A DNA stretch of 64,000 nucleotides from Anagrus nilaparvatae (taxonomy: Eukaryota; Arthropoda; Insecta; Hymenoptera; Mymaridae): positions 27,111,501-27,175,500 of the forward strand of contig JAKSXM010000272.1 of assembly GCA_022575985.1 (NCBI GenBank), in the 5' to 3' direction. Each line of letters begins with the position of its first letter. Position 1 is the stretch's first letter. A program made the position numbers and the translations under genes. Positions 1 through 12,540 of the stretch are shown here, piece after piece. The notes beneath the pieces are model-generated. The model made no database searches. It was given only the letters and a program-made list of their open reading frames with translations, and was not told where the DNA came from.

Positions 1-49
1 ATTTAGCTAAGCAAGGTATAGATAATTATTTTTAAATTTTAATATTTAG

Positions 50-3000
50 GGAAAATTAATGAATTTTTTTAATAATTTAGGGAGTCAAGTTATTTCAGAC
101 GAAAGACGAAGAGTCGAAGAATTAAAAAGAAGGGTGCAAGATGAAGTACGTTCACAATGGGAAGAAAGGAAAATGAACTGTACGTCATTTAATAGTATCG
201 AATCTGGTGAAGAATCCTCTAGCTATTCTACTGGTCCAACTGAAAGGTACAAATTTTTTCTCAGCATTATTAATTAGCGAAAAAAAATACTTTATTTTTA
301 ATTTTTTTTTTTTAAGGTCATAATTATAAGAAATTAAATTTTTTTACTTTAAAAATAAGAACATAAAAAACCATTACACGTGCAAAAATTACGAAATTTA
401 AAAATCATTAATACTACTTTTATAACATATTTTTTAGTATCATCATTAATTTCCTTATATTTATATATGGGACGTTGCAACCTCGGTTGTAACTGAAATT
501 CACAAAAAGGCAAAATTAAAAAGTTGGTTTTGATAGAGGCTTGAAAGTGCGTTTTTTTCGGTTCTCTTTTGATGAAGAAAAATTGTATACAACTCTTGGC
601 TTTGGAACATTCTTTATTTTTCTTGGTTTCGTGGGTTGTAGTGTACTATTTAAATTCAAATTTTTAGAAACATTTATTTTCTTTGTTTTTTAAAGATGCT
701 GTAAAATTTATGTTTTTGAATATATACTTTTTAAAGTATGGCCCAAATCGCACGCAAAATACTTTGCGAGAAAACTCGCAGAAAGGATGCATGGTAAGCT
801 GCGATTAGGGGCATTATTTTTTTAATAGCCAAGGGTCGTACAAAATTTTTTTTCGTCAGAGGCGAGATAAAACATCTCATTTACGTCTAATATTAGGTCT
901 AATATACTTAAATTTTCTTGTTATTTGTATGAATGCCTTAGAATTCCCAAAATAGCAATTTATCAATCTCGGCTTTGTCGCTAAAAAAATAAGATATCAA
1001 GCATCAGGGGCGCAAAATTTTTGATTTTACCGGGATTACTAACAGTATAACTGATGAATCCGGGCGCAAATAATATGTAATCACGCTAATATCTAAAGTT
1101 TTTTTCTATATGGTGTTTAGCGTACGAGTACAGAGAATTCCTCGGTAAATTTTAAGCACTGGGCAAAAATTTTATTTTTAAATATTAAAGGTACAAGCTT
1201 GGGTCAAACTAACAGTGGAAGAAAAAATACATATTTGAATAGGGTAAAAAGAATCACTTTACGCCCTTGTTAAGAAAATAACTACTTTTTGTTTCCCCTG
1301 CAGTAAGAGCAACCACATAATATTTTTTTGATTAGATAGCATGAAAGGCGGAAGAATTTGAAGGTTGAAAAATTCAAAAATAATGAAATTCACTTTTTAT
1401 AGGTTTTTGAATATTTAAAAACCAAAATATACTTATTATTATATAAAAATCAAAAAACTAATGGTACTTTAGTTTAATGCTCACATAACTTACAACAATC
1501 CATATATTCTTAATAAAGAAGATATAAAGTAATTAATGATTTTTTTTATCACAATATTTTTTGCCAACATTTACTAAATTTATCTATAACGACCTTTTAA
1601 ATACACCTTGAAAATTTATTTTATAAGCAAAAAAAATTCCATAATAAAAAAAAATTATATTACTCAATTACATAAAAATTTCTTTAACCTTTGAGAAAAC
1701 AGCAAAAAAAAAACAATTACAAGTAATTTAATTTTATTAAAAGTTACATTTATACCAATTAAAAGCCATGCACATATAAAAAAACCAATTATTAAAATAT
1801 CTTAATAAAAATTTCTGTCTCTCTTATTTTGATGATTACTCAAAAAGTAAAAGTGCATATAAATACAAGACTTTTTCTCTGGCTTACACACACGCTTATA
1901 AAATATGTAAATTATTTATTGTAATAATAGTTGCATGTATATTTTTATTTCACTGTTCATTTAACTTCCCATTTTATTGCCAGTTATAAAAGTGTCATGC
2001 TTCTATAAAGTTTTCAGTCTCTCTCTCTATAAAATACTCACAGCTAATAATAGAAAATTGATAATGTGTGTTAAAATATTTATAGAAGATAAGATATTAA
2101 AAAAAAAATAACTTTTTGTTTCTTATCATAAATGAAATTTTTTATTGTTATTATTATTTTATAAAAACACACCTTTTATTTCTTGTACTCTGCATTTATT
2201 TATACTCGATTGTACTGATGTGTGATGCACGTGATTTAGTTTTTTAAATTGTACAATTTATAAAAGTTATTGTGTATTGGTGTATATTTACAGTACAGTG
2301 AATTAAAAAAATATATTATGGATATGTGATTGTTTTTAAATTAAAAATGAATAATTTACAGGATATGAGGCATAGAAGTCGTGTTAATTGTTGTAATTTA
2401 ATAACATTTTTAACGAGTAATAAATGTTATATGACAACGAAAGATTATTTATTTAATATTTTTTTTAAGTCTTCTAATTGTTGGTAAGAATCTTTTTTAT
2501 AAAGTGTAAATTTAAATTTGACACGAATTGAATTATTGTTCATTGATTAAATAAATTAGGTTACACACAGTTTATTGAGTATAATATTTTTATATACTAC
2601 GTGAGATTGTGTTGTTTAAAAATTAAAATTCCATTTTTAAATTTGAAAATAAATAATTTTACAGTGTATGTACCTATGTTTGAAGTACCTATATGATATC
2701 GTAATATGATTTTTTTGTATTGATATTTTTTACACTAGATTTATCAATTTTAAAGTAAATAGGTAGTACATAGATTTAGAAATTTTACACCCAAAAAATC
2801 ATTTTTCAAGTGATAAAATTAAAATTTTGGGGAAATTAATAATCTTATGGAACCTCAAAGACCTATTTTTGCTATATTAAAATAAGGTCTATTTCTGGCA
2901 TTTTCATTTCTTAAAATAGATCAATTTTTCCGCACCAAATTTTACCCTAAAATTTTGCTAAATCAAACTAAGAAATAATTAATTAATGCACTTAAATAAA

Positions 3001-4231
3001 AACAGACAATTCTTATTACCTACTTTTATTTTAAGTGCTTATTTATAACGATAAATAAAACAAGATTTATTTTATGTTTGTTTAATTTTGATAAGAAAAA
3101 AAGTACTTTTTATTTTGATAAAATAGATAAAAACACGAAATCTCAATTAAATATTTTTAAAAATGTATCTTTTATACTTTTAAAAAAACGTAATTTTTTA
3201 TTTTCTTTCCCTTCAGTAAATAAAAAAAAAATTTATTGTATTTTTTTCGTTTTTCTATGTTTTAGTGGTAGCGGAAGTAGTGACGGTGCAGATAATGGTA
3301 CAAATGAAAAATTATCTCCTGGTAGTAAACTATCAGAATTTACTTCTCCGAGTCCTGGACCATCTTCAGGAAATTCTTATTCACTTTTACAAAGTGACAA
3401 TGTAAGATTTTTTTTTATCTTTACCTAAGATTTATATCGTAAATAAAGCTTCTTTTTTTTTACTCAAAGATAAGAGATGAAAGACCAACGTCAATGGAAA
3501 CTGAAAGATATAACGGAAATGGAAGTACTATTATTGATGATTCCGAAAGTCGACCTTTGTCTCAAACATCAAGTGAATTGGATGCACTTAGTCCTCTTCA
3601 AGTTAAATATCGTGATAAACCAAAATTACAGGTAATTTTTTTTATTTATATTTGATCGATGATCTAAATTTCTATATTCGCTTTGATTTATTAATAATTT
3701 TATTTTTTTAAACAGAGACCTTTGACAAGATTTTTACCAATAAAATCAGAATCACTTGATTTAAGATATCATATTGAAACTGCTGGTCATCAATTACAAT
3801 TAATAAATGATGTTAACATTGACACAACTACATGCTGTGGTTATTTATCTAAAATGAGTAAAAAATTTCATCATTGGAATAAAAGATGGTTTGTTTTTGA
3901 TAGAAAAAATAAAACACTTTCATATTATAGCGACAGTAGTGCTAGAAAATCAAGAGGTGTTATTTATTTCCAGGTAAATTTTTATTAAATTTTAAATTTC
4001 ATTTAGTGTAAATCAATAATTGATAATGTTTTCTTTTTTTAGTCAATCGAAGAAGTGTACGTAGATCATTTAAATACAGTAAAATCACCTCATCCATCTT
4101 TAACGTTTATTGTTAAAACAAAAACAAGAATTTATCATTTAATGGCACCAAGTGCTGAAGCGATGAGAGTTTGGGTCGATGTAGTATTTACAGGAGCTGA
4201 AGGTTATCATGAATTTGATCACGATACATAA
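50..4231 (+). CDS. PHLDB/LL5-like PH-domain protein, 3' part (5' exons off-window)
   Basis: Visible exons are 50-246, 3266-3401, 3470-3631, 3716-3973 and 4043-4231, all GT-AG and in frame, with the stop at 4229-4231. The first exon follows an acceptor (ATTTAG, 44-49), so the gene begins upstream; the ATG at 59 is internal. It encodes a basic coiled coil (DERRRVEELKRRVQDEVRSQ), then a low-complexity Ser/Gly linker, then a C-terminal PH domain. The PH domain runs from CCGYLSKMSKKFHHWNKRWF through GVIYFQSIEEVYVDH to EAMRVWVDVVFTGAEGY. The coiled coil followed by a terminal PH domain with VWVDV..TGAEGY is the signature of PHLDB1/2 (LL5), phosphoinositide-binding scaffolds that anchor cortical microtubules near the plasma membrane. 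That function is known for the family and inferred here. The first visible intron is 3.0 kb, the others under 110 bp. A polyadenylation signal AATAAA lies at 4396-4401. Confidence 0.88.
247..3265 (+). other. 3.0-kb intron of the PHLDB-like gene
   Basis: This stretch is AT-rich and non-coding between the GTACAA donor at 247 and the TTTTAG acceptor ending at 3265. I found no conserved ORF in it. It contains two CACGTG hexamers (377-382, 2228-2233). Its great length beside the very short neighbouring introns could mean that it holds regulatory elements or an alternative first exon, but I see no specific signal. Confidence 0.6.
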
Positions 4232-6403
4232 TTTGGCTAAAATGCTTAAATAATTTTATTTTTGCATTTGAAGAAAAAAAAATGAAAGTAAAATAGAACA
4301 AAAAAAAATATTTGCTTGATTTATTAAAAATCAAGTAGAGGTGCCAATATGTTTTATTACTTTTTTAATTTTTAAGGGCATTATTTATGTATAAAAATAA
4401 ATGTAAAATATATAGCTCTTAATCTAGTCTTCCAACTCTGAAACAGCCAAATTTTTTTTAAATATATTTGTGAGCCATAAATTAGAAAAAAAATTTTTAT
4501 ATAATGGCTAAAAAGAATCAATTTGTAAATACTTATTTAAGAAAAATTACATAGTCAATATTTTCTCATTGTATTGAGACTGAATTTTTATTCAAAATAA
4601 AAAGAACAAAAATATTGTCATATTGTGAAAGAAAAATTACATATAAATGCCAGATGAATACACCAAATAGTGCATTTATTTAATTGTCATTCGATAATAT
4701 ATATTTATATGTTTAATTTATTATTTAACGAACAATATTTAATATACTTTTTATATATATAAAAAATTAAAATCATAAAAAATGTTAAATATTTTGAATG
4801 TTATTTTTTTAAGGCATGTAAAAAATAATCTTGAATCTTTTGCTTTTTATATTAAAAGATTTATAAGAAAATATTTATATTTAAGAAAAATTATTATGCG
4901 TATAAGCTTATAACATTTTATAAGTTTTTTTTATGCATATTTTTACTTATACGTATTAATTTTGATTTGTATAGAACAATTTGAAAAACAGGAAATTTTT
5001 AAATAAAAAAAAAACATAATTTGTATCTATTTTAATGTTCTTTTCATTTTTCCTTCACTTATCCTAAGCATAAATATTATCAAAGGTTTATAAGAATTAA
5101 AGAGTCTATTTATTTTGTTTAATAAAAAATTTTTTATTTTAATAAAAATGTTAAACAATAAATCTTGTATGAGATGATTTTTTATAAAAGTATTAATCAA
5201 GCTTTGGCTTTTAATAAAAAATGTAAATTTTACAAACTTTATTTTTTTTAACAATGTTTTAGAATTGTTTATTTTAATAACAATTTGAAATAAAATATGT
5301 TTTTCATTATACACTGCAAAAAAGATCTACTTTCTTACTTTGGGACGATCTTTTTTTCGTTTTTAATGAAAAATTATGTGTTGAACACGGGAAAAAATGT
5401 AGGAAATTTTACTTTTAATGCTGTCTGCATTGAAAGCCAAATCCTATTATTTTTCCCTTGTTTAACAAATAGATATTTCAATCATCAAAAAATTTTAATG
5501 TAGTAAAAGATTTTAAAATAAATTCTATAATTTGCATTTTTGTATTAAACATAATTTTGAGAAATATTGCATATATATACAAACAAAAAAAAAAAAAAAA
5601 TGCACAAAAGCACCTGTATTATTTTACATTATTTTATAGCATACAAATTTTTTTAGGCACTATTTACAATATTTACAGAATAGCACACGTTAAACACATT
5701 TATAAAGTAGACAAAAATTGTTCTTGAGCTCAAATTTTTGGTAGCTGATTTAATTAGAAATTTGGTTAAAAATACATATACTTGAAAAGAACTCTGTATT
5801 TGTTATTCCCTGGAAATTGCAAAATTTATTTTAATCTGTGTTGGGCATTTTCTACAAAAATAGTTTTTATAATCTTGACTCATTATAAAGAAGATACAGC
5901 TATGCATTTTATTCATATTGGTTTTCAAATTAGTTTTTAGCTGGCAGCTCAAATTTTGAGTCCAAGAATGATTTTTTTCTACTTCGCAATAATGTAAACA
6001 TACTCCAATAATATTTTAAAACGATATTTCAATAATATAAATGAATTATATACTTTATAACATTCAGAATTTTTATAAATTTTCTTGCAATTTTAATGCA
6101 AACATAATAAACCTAATTTATAAATAATAATATGTCTTGTCAAATAAATAATATAAAAATTTATATTTACAGTATAAATGAATTTTGGCTACATATTATT
6201 TAAAAAATAACACTTTTTTGGGTAAGAAAATATACTCGTATATTTAAAAAGCGAATCAACTTAACACTTACGAATTAAAAAAAAATCCTCTTTTTAATAT
6301 TTTTTAAAATTGTTGTTTTTCCTTTGAGGTAGTCATTTTATTTTAATAACCTACTTTATAGATTAGAATTCACTTATAAAAAAAAAAACACATACTTGAG
6401 TTT
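4232..6403. other. Convergent intergenic region with 3' UTRs
   Basis: This is 2.2 kb between the PHLDB-like stop and the ATG13 stop, which face each other. It is AT-rich with several AATAAA/TTTATT signals for the two opposing transcripts and homopolymer runs (A18 near 5586-5600). Two short overlapping ORFs around 5027-5503 have low-complexity F/I/K/L-rich products and I do not accept them. Nothing else is recognisable. Confidence 0.5.
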
Positions 6404-8469
6404 TTAGTTATTATTTTCGGTTTTACACAATTTAGATAAAACGTCATCATAATGAATCATATCTGATTCAAAAGTTTCTAACTGTTTAGTAAGATCGCCT
6501 ATTTGATCAGCAACTGTTTTTTCATCCATAAATGTTTGAAGTTGAGGAGCACTTTGACATTCTCTATAAAATGTACCTAAATCGCTGTTTGTATGAGTTT
6601 CAGCAAATGGAGTTTTCTGTAATGTAAAAATTAAAATTGTTCTTCTTATTTTGCAAATTTAAATAAAATTGTGCATGATGACTGATGAGTTTTGTGAAGA
6701 TTTTAAAGCATAAATTATTATTAATCTAATAAATAAAAACATATTTTAAATAAAAAATAAATTAAAAATTTTTTTTAATTCAAAAAAGTATGTGAGTTTA
6801 AAAAAAACTTATATTACATGAATTGCTTATGGTTTATAATATAATTACCAAGTCTACCATAATAAAATCATCATTAACACTGGTCACAGACAAACTGCTT
6901 CTTCTTGAACCATTTTGTGAACAACTTTTTACGGTGGGATTTTCAGAGTTTGGCTTATCGTTTCCATTACCAGAGTCTATTACATTTGTATTTGTATTTG
7001 TAGAATTTATGATATCTGCGGTTGAAATTGGAGGTGATGATGTTTGTTTAGGAATCAATAGAGAACTAAATGGAACATCTGGAATGACTAAATCTTCTTC
7101 ATTTACTGTAACTTGTTTATTTGCTACAAATGCACCTACTTTAATTGTATCGCTTAATGATTTTGAGCTATTGTCACTGAAAATATAAAAAATAAATTAA
7201 CAAATTTAATAATGATTAAAGATATAAAAATAACAAAAAATATTAACTTTTGTTGATATCGACCATGTCTTGGACTTAAATCTGAATGAAAATGATCACT
7301 TTTAAGCATTATAGAATCACGACCAGTTTGTGTAGGTGATATCGTCATTTTTGTTCTATAAGATACTGATAAATGAATCATTCCTACTGGAGTACATAAT
7401 TGACCAACTTTAACAAACTTATAATTATCACCTGCAATATATGTTAATTAGTAATAATTTAATAGTTTTAAATTAATTTTAGATTTCTTTTGATTTAATT
7501 AATATAATTTAACTAAAAAATGTTATAAAAAAACTAAATAAAAAAAAGACGAAATAATCTACAAACATTTATCTTCAAAGGTAATTTTTATCTATTTACT
7601 GATTACATATTTAAGTTATAACAATAAACTTAAAAAGAAGAATATCATGTCTTATCAAAAATAAATAAATAAAATCTTTACTGCTTCTTTTGAAATATTT
7701 AAATATTACTACATAAAAATATTAAATAAAAAATTTTAAGATACTTTTAACATATTTCAACATAGTATCTTTAATTCCATTCAATACCTTTGTTTAATTA
7801 AAATATAGATTAAATTACCTAAACTATGAAGTTGAGGCTCTCCTAAGTAAATCCTATAACAAATGATATAAGAATCTGGGCCTTGTCGCCTACTTAATTT
7901 ATATGCTGGTGTTATTCTTGATATGGAAAGTAAGGATTTTAATAAAATTCCCATTCTGTTGTAAACAGTATAAGTTACTCGAACAGATGGATCGATCTGT
8001 TCCGAAACAACACCAAGACTCCATGTTTCTAAAACCATTGTGTCTCCTTCTACTGTTCTTAATGAAATTTCTATACAAAGAGGTAATGATGAGGTTATAA
8101 GCTCTCCACATAATGCTTTTTTAGCTTCTGTTAAAACTTCAGGCACATCTTGAATAGCTAAATTAAACTGAAACAATAAAAAAAATTTTAAATCTATTTT
8201 TAGAAATAATAAAATATTTTTTGCAATATAATGTTTTAATAATTGTGATCATATTATTGTACTTATTATTAAACATATTTTTATATTTAAATATAAATAT
8301 TTAGTTAATTAATTACCCAGTCAGTTCCAGATGAATTGGGCTTACAATTAGTTGTCACTTTTTCTCCGGATCTTGACTGCACAATTATTTGAGCAGCTTT
8401 TAAAGCTAAAAATTTTGTAAATTTTTCCAAGTCCTTTTTGTCTTGAGAACTTAATTTGGCAGTAGACAT
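6404..8469 (-). CDS. ATG13: Autophagy-related protein 13 (ATG13)
   Basis: Five exons on the minus strand: 8469-8317, 8167-7819, 7431-7248, 7176-6849 and 6616-6404, giving 408 aa. The N-terminus (LSSQDKKDLEKFTKFLALKA, then QSRSGEK and GTDWFNLAI) and the later YTVYNRMGILLKSLLSISRI, TPAYKLSRRQG and RIYLGEPQLHSLG closely follow the ATG13 HORMA domain (about residues 8-185). A Ser/Asn-rich disordered tail follows, ending in an acidic helix. ATG13 links the ATG1/ULK1 kinase to FIP200/ATG17 and ATG101 to start autophagosome formation; this is family knowledge. The tail is shorter than in vertebrate ATG13 (about 480-517 aa). The gene is head-to-head with DDX46 across about 1 kb. The start at 8469 is the first ATG before the conserved block. 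Confidence 0.93.
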
Positions 8470-9483
8470 TTTAAGTATATTTTTTTACAAAAGTACTTTC
8501 TTAAAATAAAAAGTTAGTATTTGCATTATAATGACACATTTTTGCTCAAAATTATAAAACTATAAGCAATCAATGAATTGTTTTTACAAAATCATAATTT
8601 TTGAAAGTCTTGAAAAATATGTTATATTGTTAAAAAAATTAAGTATATGTTTAACTATAAAATTAATATTACATTAATAACCTATTCACATATTTTATAA
8701 AATTTCACTTCTTAGAATTGTTATTACATTAATTATAAGTAATGAAGATTATTGATTAAAAATCATATTTACGACAAAAAGTTATATTTTGATTTGTAAA
8801 ATAGCAAAAACGATTTAAACTCCCAAAAATCATATGAAATAAACGTTTTACAAAATTGTGCATATGACGCCATTTTACAAACTGCATAATTGCACGTAAA
8901 TACTCATGCGTATTAAGAATGTGTCGTTCAACACAAGAAAAATTAAAAGGGTGGAGTTCTAGAAGAGTGTTATAAATATGTATATCATTAATAAAATTTA
9001 GGAAAATTTATTAGATAAAAAAATAACAATTTAAAAATAATGTTTTATTATTTATAAATTTTTTTCCGTCTAAATAAACTTGTTTTGAACACGTGTTTAT
9101 GAGTGTTTAAATTTGGTGCCCTTTTTGGAATAACATTTCTGCTTCTGCGTTAAATAATGCGCAGTAAGTAAAAAAAAAATTTTGGAGTCGAATGAGGAGA
9201 GACGCGTTTTTTTGTTTATTAACATTGCATCGCCTATTAATTACGTGCATAATTCGTGTGAATAATTTTTATTTTAATAACATTTTTTATACTGTGATAA
9301 GCTCCATATATTATGTTGGATAAAAAACTAAATATAATAATTTGTATTTCTTTAAAAAATACAAGGATTTATTAATAAATTATTTTAAAAAATTAAAACA
9401 TATTTATTTTATTAATCATAACCTCTAAGTGTGCAATTAAGTTTATAAATATAAATTCTATGATAAAAAATAATAAATAAATA
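8470..9483. promoter_or_regulatory. Shared upstream region of ATG13 (-) and DDX46 (+)
   Basis: These 1,014 bp separate the two divergent start codons. They contain a palindromic E-box in AACACGTGTT context (core 9090-9095) and a small CpG-bearing patch around 9200-9215. E-boxes of the CLEAR type are used by TFEB/MITF factors at autophagy genes in animals, but this site is not a perfect CLEAR motif, so that link is only a suggestion. I could not place transcription starts. Confidence 0.45.
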
Positions 9484-12400
9484 ATGGTTCGAGACAAATA
9501 TCACAGAAAAAGATCCCGATCTCGATCAAGATCCAGATCAAGATCTCATTCACCAACACCTGAAAAAAAAAGAAGGCGTTCAAGAAGTAGAGAAAAAAAT
9601 CGACATAGGGATCGTGATCGCGATCGGGACAGGCGAAGTCGTTCCCGAGATAAAGACAGAAGAGACAGGAGTGATCGTAAGGACCGATCAGATCGTGACA
9701 GAAGAGATCGAGATAAAAAACGAGGTGATAGCAGAGAAAAGTCATCTCGCTCAACAAAAGATCGTTCAAACAGATCAAGATCAAGGGAAAAAGAAAATGA
9801 TAAAACAGACAATAATGATGAATTACCATTTGACCACACTAAACTTGACAAAGAAGAAGAACAAAAGCGTTTAGAGCTTGAAATGAAAAAAAGGCGAGAA
9901 AGAATTGAAAGATGGAGAGCTGAAAGGAAAAGAAAAGAGCTTGAACAAACAAGAAAAGAAGGTAAAGCTGCAATTTTAGGTAATTTACAATTGCCAATGA
10001 AAAAGTGGTCTTTAGAAGATGATAGTGATGAAGAAACTCCTGTTGATGCAAAGGATTCTAAAGAAAGTGATTCGAAAAATGAGCAAAACATAGAAATAAA
10101 AGAAGATGATGTCGAAGAAGTAGATCCTCTTGATGCTTTTATGGCAGAAGTTCAAGAAGAAGTAAAAAAAGTTAATAAACAAGATAAAAAAACACCAAAA
10201 TTATCAAATAGTGGTACATCTGGAACTGGTGGAGTAGTTATAGTTACAGGAGTAGCAAAAAATAAGGTACAAAAGCACAAAGGAGAGCTTATTGAACAAA
10301 ATCAAGATGGTTTAGAGTATTCCAGTGAAGAAGAAGGTGAAAATTTACATGAAACTGCTGCTGGATTAGCTAATAAGCAAAAGAGGGAATTGGCAAAAGT
10401 TGATCATGCTACAACAGATTATCAACCATTCAGAAAGTCGTTTTATGTAGAAGTACCAGAAATAGCAAAAATGGCACCAGAAGAGGTTGATTTATATAGA
10501 GAGGAATTAGAAGGTATTAGAGTTAAAGGTAAAGGATGTCCAAAGCCTATAAAATCTTGGGCTCAATGTGGAGTAACTAAAAGAGAATTGGACATATTAA
10601 AAAGGCTAGGATATGAAAAACCTACTCCAATTCAGTGTCAAGCTATTCCAGCTATAATGTCTGGCAGAGATTTGATTGGTATTGCTAAAACAGGAAGTGG
10701 TAAAACCCTTGCATTTTTACTTCCAATGTTTAGGCATATAAAAGATCAACCTCCTTTACAAGATGGAGATGGCCCCATAGCTTTAATAATGACTCCAACT
10801 CGTGAACTTTGTATGCAAATAGGCAAAGACTCAAAAAAATTCACAAAATCACTAAATCTTTCTCATGTTAGTGTTTATGGTGGAACAGGCATATCAGAAC
10901 AAATTGCTGAACTAAAACGAGGCGCTGAAATTATTGTATGCACTCCTGGAAGAATGATTGACATGTTAGCTGCAAATAATGGTAGAGTTACTAATTTAAG
11001 AAGAGTAACATACGTTGTTCTTGATGAAGCTGATCGTATGTTTGATATGGGTTTTGAACCACAAGTAATGCGTATAATGGAAAATGTTAGACCTGATCGA
11101 CAAACAGTTTTATTTAGTGCAACTTTTCCTCGACAAATGGAAGCTTTAGCAAGACGAATATTAACAAGACCTATTGAGGTTCAAGTTGGAGGTCGATCTG
11201 TTGTATGTAAAGATGTTGAGCAGCAAGTCATTATTTTAGAAGATGATCAAAAGTTTTATAAGCTTCTTGAAATACTTGGTCACTATCAAGACAAAGGATC
11301 AGCAATAATATTTGTTGATAAGCAAGAAAATGCTGATTTGCTTTTAAAAGATTTAATGAAAGCATCATATCCATGTATGTCTCTTCATGGTGGTATTGAC
11401 CAGTGTGACAGAGACTCTACAATATTAGATTTTAAAGCTGGTCGTACAAAAATACTCATTGCAACTTCAGTTGCTGCACGAGGCTTAGATGTAAAAAGTC
11501 TTGTGCTTGTAGTAAATTATGATTGTCCTAATCATTATGAAGATTACGTGCATCGTTGTGGTAGGACAGGTAGAGCTGGTAATAAGGGTTATGCATATAC
11601 TTTTATTACACCAGAGCAAGAGAGATATGCAGGTGACATTATAAAAGTTTTTGAATTAGCTGGGACACCTGTACCTGAAGAACTAAGAAAAATGTGGGAT
11701 GATTACAAAGAACGTCAAGCTGCAGATGGTAAAAAGGTTCATACAGGAGGTGGATTTAGTGGAAAAGGTTTCAAATTTGATGAATCTGAAGCTGCTCTAG
11801 CTAACGAAAAAAAGAAATTTCAAAAAGCAGCTCTTGGATTACAAGATTCAGATGATGAAGACATTGAGAATGATATTGATCAACAAATTGAAAGTATGCT
11901 GGCCCCGAAAAGAACTGTCCGAGAAATTTCAAGACCAGCGTCTCTGCTTTCAGCAACTGGTCAACCAATTCCTAGCACTACTGATAAATTAGAACTAGCC
12001 AGAAAATTAGCATCCAAAATAAATATTGCTAAGAACCTTGGAGCTGAAGCTAAAGGAGCTTCTCAACAAGCTGCTGAAGCTATTCTTAAAGGTGCAGGTC
12101 CAACAAGTTTAATAACAGCTAAAACAGTTGCAGAACAGTTAGCTGCTAAATTAAATACGAAATTGAATTATCAGCCAAGAGAAGACGATTTAGATGAAAA
12201 TGAAATTGAAGCTGGTGAACAAACTTTCCGTAAATATGAAGAAGAACTTGAAATTAATGATTTCCCTCAACAAGCCAGATGGCGAGTAACTAGTAAAGAA
12301 GCTTTAGCTCAAATTTCTGAATATTCTGAAGCTGGCTTAACTGTCAGAGGTACATATATTACACCAGGAAAACCTCCTCCAGAAGGAGAAAGAAAACTTT

Positions 12401-12540
12401 ATTTAGCTATTGAATCTACGAGTGAGTTAGCTGTAAGCAAAGCTAAAGCTGAAGTTTCAAGGTTAATTAAAGAAGAACTAATAAAATTACAAGCATCTGG
12501 AACTCACACTGTAACTAAAGGAAGATATAAAGTTTTGTAA
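9484..12540 (+). CDS. DDX46: DEAD-box RNA helicase DDX46 / Prp5
   Basis: A single uninterrupted exon encodes 1,018 aa. An in-frame TAA six bases upstream (9478-9480) fixes the start. Residues 1-115 are an Arg/Ser- and Arg/Asp-rich domain, followed by a charged coiled region. The helicase core carries motif I AKTGSGKT (401-408), PTREL, DEAD (514-517), SAT (545-547), ARGLD and HRCGRTGRAG (from 690). The C-terminus has the family's conserved tail (YLAIEST, then GRYKVL at the end). DDX46/Prp5 is the ATPase that remodels U2 snRNP at the branch point during pre-spliceosome assembly; length and architecture match animal DDX46 (about 1,030 aa). All ATPase residues are intact. The absence of introns is notable beside intron-containing neighbours. 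Confidence 0.97.
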   Translation: MVRDKYHRKRSRSRSRSRSRSHSPTPEKKRRRSRSREKNRHRDRDRDRDRRSRSRDKDRRDRSDRKDRSDRDRRDRDKKRGDSREKSSRSTKDRSNRSRSREKENDKTDNNDELPFDHTKLDKEEEQKRLELEMKKRRERIERWRAERKRKELEQTRKEGKAAILGNLQLPMKKWSLEDDSDEETPVDAKDSKESDSKNEQNIEIKEDDVEEVDPLDAFMAEVQEEVKKVNKQDKKTPKLSNSGTSGTGGVVIVTGVAKNKVQKHKGELIEQNQDGLEYSSEEEGENLHETAAGLANKQKRELAKVDHATTDYQPFRKSFYVEVPEIAKMAPEEVDLYREELEGIRVKGKGCPKPIKSWAQCGVTKRELDILKRLGYEKPTPIQCQAIPAIMSGRDLIGIAKTGSGKTLAFLLPMFRHIKDQPPLQDGDGPIALIMTPTRELCMQIGKDSKKFTKSLNLSHVSVYGGTGISEQIAELKRGAEIIVCTPGRMIDMLAANNGRVTNLRRVTYVVLDEADRMFDMGFEPQVMRIMENVRPDRQTVLFSATFPRQMEALARRILTRPIEVQVGGRSVVCKDVEQQVIILEDDQKFYKLLEILGHYQDKGSAIIFVDKQENADLLLKDLMKASYPCMSLHGGIDQCDRDSTILDFKAGRTKILIATSVAARGLDVKSLVLVVNYDCPNHYEDYVHRCGRTGRAGNKGYAYTFITPEQERYAGDIIKVFELAGTPVPEELRKMWDDYKERQAADGKKVHTGGGFSGKGFKFDESEAALANEKKKFQKAALGLQDSDDEDIENDIDQQIESMLAPKRTVREISRPASLLSATGQPIPSTTDKLELARKLASKINIAKNLGAEAKGASQQAAEAILKGAGPTSLITAKTVAEQLAAKLNTKLNYQPREDDLDENEIEAGEQTFRKYEEELEINDFPQQARWRVTSKEALAQISEYSEAGLTVRGTYITPGKPPPEGERKLYLAIESTSELAVSKAKAEVSRLIKEELIKLQASGTHTVTKGRYKVL

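Noticed and set aside
5027..5503. Two overlapping short ORFs on opposite strands between PHLDB-like gene and ATG13
   Set aside because: The products are Phe/Ile/Lys/Leu-rich low-complexity peptides from AT-rich DNA, with no splice context or family resemblance.
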